From the NCBI RefSeq assembly GCF_900009145.1, contig NZ_LN889800.1, positions 1 through 54,478 of the forward strand: a DNA stretch of 54,478 nucleotides, written 5' to 3'. Positions 53,827 to 54,478 of this stretch are shown one piece after another. Positions within the stretch are counted from its first letter, which is position 1. Each line of letters opens with the position of its first letter. Origin of the DNA: Planktothrix tepida PCC 9214. GTDB taxonomy: Bacteria > Cyanobacteriota > Cyanobacteriia > Cyanobacteriales > Microcoleaceae. Position numbers and translations under genes: made by a program. The notes below the pieces were generated by a model, which saw only the letters and a program-made list of their open reading frames with translations, was not told the DNA's origin and did no database searches.

Positions 53827-54453
53827 ATGGATATTTTTTTAGAAACGAAACGGTTAATGTTACGACAGTTTACCGAACTGGATGCAGATTTTTTATGGAA
53901 TTTAGATAACGACCCCAGGGTGATGAAATATATTAATGGCGGACATCCCACACCCAAAGAAGTCATTCAGACTCAAACATTACCGAGATTTATAGGATAT
54001 TATAGCAGATATCCTTTTTTTGGGGTTTGGGCTGTCATTGAAAAAGCAACCGGAGAGTTGATCGGTTGGGTACATTTTTTTCCAGCCATTGATCATCCTT
54101 TTGCAGTAGCATTAAATCTAGTACAACCCGATGAAATTGCGTTAGGATATCGATTAGTTTATCAAAGCTGGGGGAAAGGCTACGCAACGGAAGCTTGTCA
54201 AATTTTAATCGATAAAGGGTTTTCAGAATGGGGCGTAAAACGAGTTATTGCTTGGGCATTAGTGGCTAATCAAGGTTCAATTCGAGTCATGGAAAAACTA
54301 GGATTAACTTTAGAAAAACAGTTTAGATTTAGTGAACATCAACTCCCTTATTCGAGTTTTGAAGAACGTCAAGCGGTTAAATATAGTCGAGGTAGATATC
54401 CCTCTTCTGTCAGTTTCCGAAAAACCTTGCATTTTTTGAATCCTAGAGCCTAG
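53827..54453 (+). CDS. GNAT family N-acetyltransferase
   Basis: The product has 208 aa from ATG at 53827. It is a RimJ/RimL-like acetyltransferase: ETKRLMLRQFTELDADFLWNL at the start, and the acetyl-CoA site LGYRLVYQSWGKGYATEAC (about 118-136), then NQGSIRVMEKLGL. The substrate cannot be told. An ATG 26 codons upstream would begin inside the divergent ATPase gene, so the later start is preferred. 25 bases of non-coding sequence end the window. Confidence 0.88.
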   Translation: MDIFLETKRLMLRQFTELDADFLWNLDNDPRVMKYINGGHPTPKEVIQTQTLPRFIGYYSRYPFFGVWAVIEKATGELIGWVHFFPAIDHPFAVALNLVQPDEIALGYRLVYQSWGKGYATEACQILIDKGFSEWGVKRVIAWALVANQGSIRVMEKLGLTLEKQFRFSEHQLPYSSFEERQAVKYSRGRYPSSVSFRKTLHFLNPRA

Positions 54454-54478
54454 ACAGAGCAAGTGATCGCGTTATTTT

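Overview
The window looks like a chromosome segment of a filamentous cyanobacterium, most likely near Planktothrix/Oscillatoria (Microcoleaceae-type). The evidence is about nineteen copies of the HIP1 octamer GCGATCGC spread through 54 kb, AT-rich composition, and typical cyanobacterial families: DUF1822, DUF928, CHASE2/CHAT proteins, AAA-WD40 STAND proteins, GH100 invertase, DevA, Uma2, cyanobacterial chorismate lyase and a PEP-CTERM protein. No tRNA, rRNA or CRISPR array was seen.

Layout. 0.25-5.5 kb: a small conserved protein (possibly CcmS), a large RTX/Calx-beta secreted protein and an M48 protease. 5.6-10 kb: a c-di-AMP (ydaO/yuaA) riboswitch leads an apparent operon of a CPA2 cation/proton antiporter, a small exported protein and an ArsB/NhaD-type permease. 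10-16.3 kb: a Cache-HAMP class III nucleotide cyclase; a two-gene unit of a peptidoglycan-binding solute-binding protein plus an SLC1-family symporter with an altered ion-binding motif; threonine synthase. 16.8-21.9 kb: a choice-of-anchor-L PEP-CTERM protein, PEP carboxykinase and a divergent isocitrate dehydrogenase with a candidate NtcA box. 21.9-24 kb: a compact three-gene cassette (ParA-like ATPase, a protein made of two tandem ~134-residue repeats, an Mrr-like nuclease) that I do not recognise as a described system. 24-31 kb: Uma2 nuclease, RNase HI, chorismate lyase, a four-CBS/EAL phosphodiesterase, an antitoxin with an internally deleted MazF, dihydroxy-acid dehydratase and a TIGR04283 glycosyltransferase.

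31-38.6 kb is a signalling island: a TPR-CHAT protein is divergent from a sigma-like protein, DUF1822, CHAT-CHASE2 and DUF928. 38.7-49.2 kb holds three paralogous AAA_35-WD40 (STAND, NLR-like) genes. The first is intact (1175 aa, 14 WD repeats). The second is an in-frame deletion derivative. The third is split by an IS5-like element of 1143 bp (45833-46975) with 10-bp terminal repeats and a 3-bp target duplication; removing it restores an uninterrupted 1167-aa frame. 49.3-54.5 kb: GH100 invertase, a DUF4926-like protein, a 5'-nucleotidase, an orphan DevA-type ATPase and a GNAT acetyltransferase.

Several families of small palindromic repeats sit between genes. The clearest is a pair of mutually inverted 15-mers (AGAAACCGGGTTTCT / AGAAACCCGGTTTCT) exactly 50 bp apart in two copies, with a third, decayed copy. 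The strongest leads for something undescribed are the ParA/repeat/nuclease cassette, the solute-binding protein plus divergent SLC1 transporter pair, and the CHAT/CHASE2/sigma island next to the STAND array.
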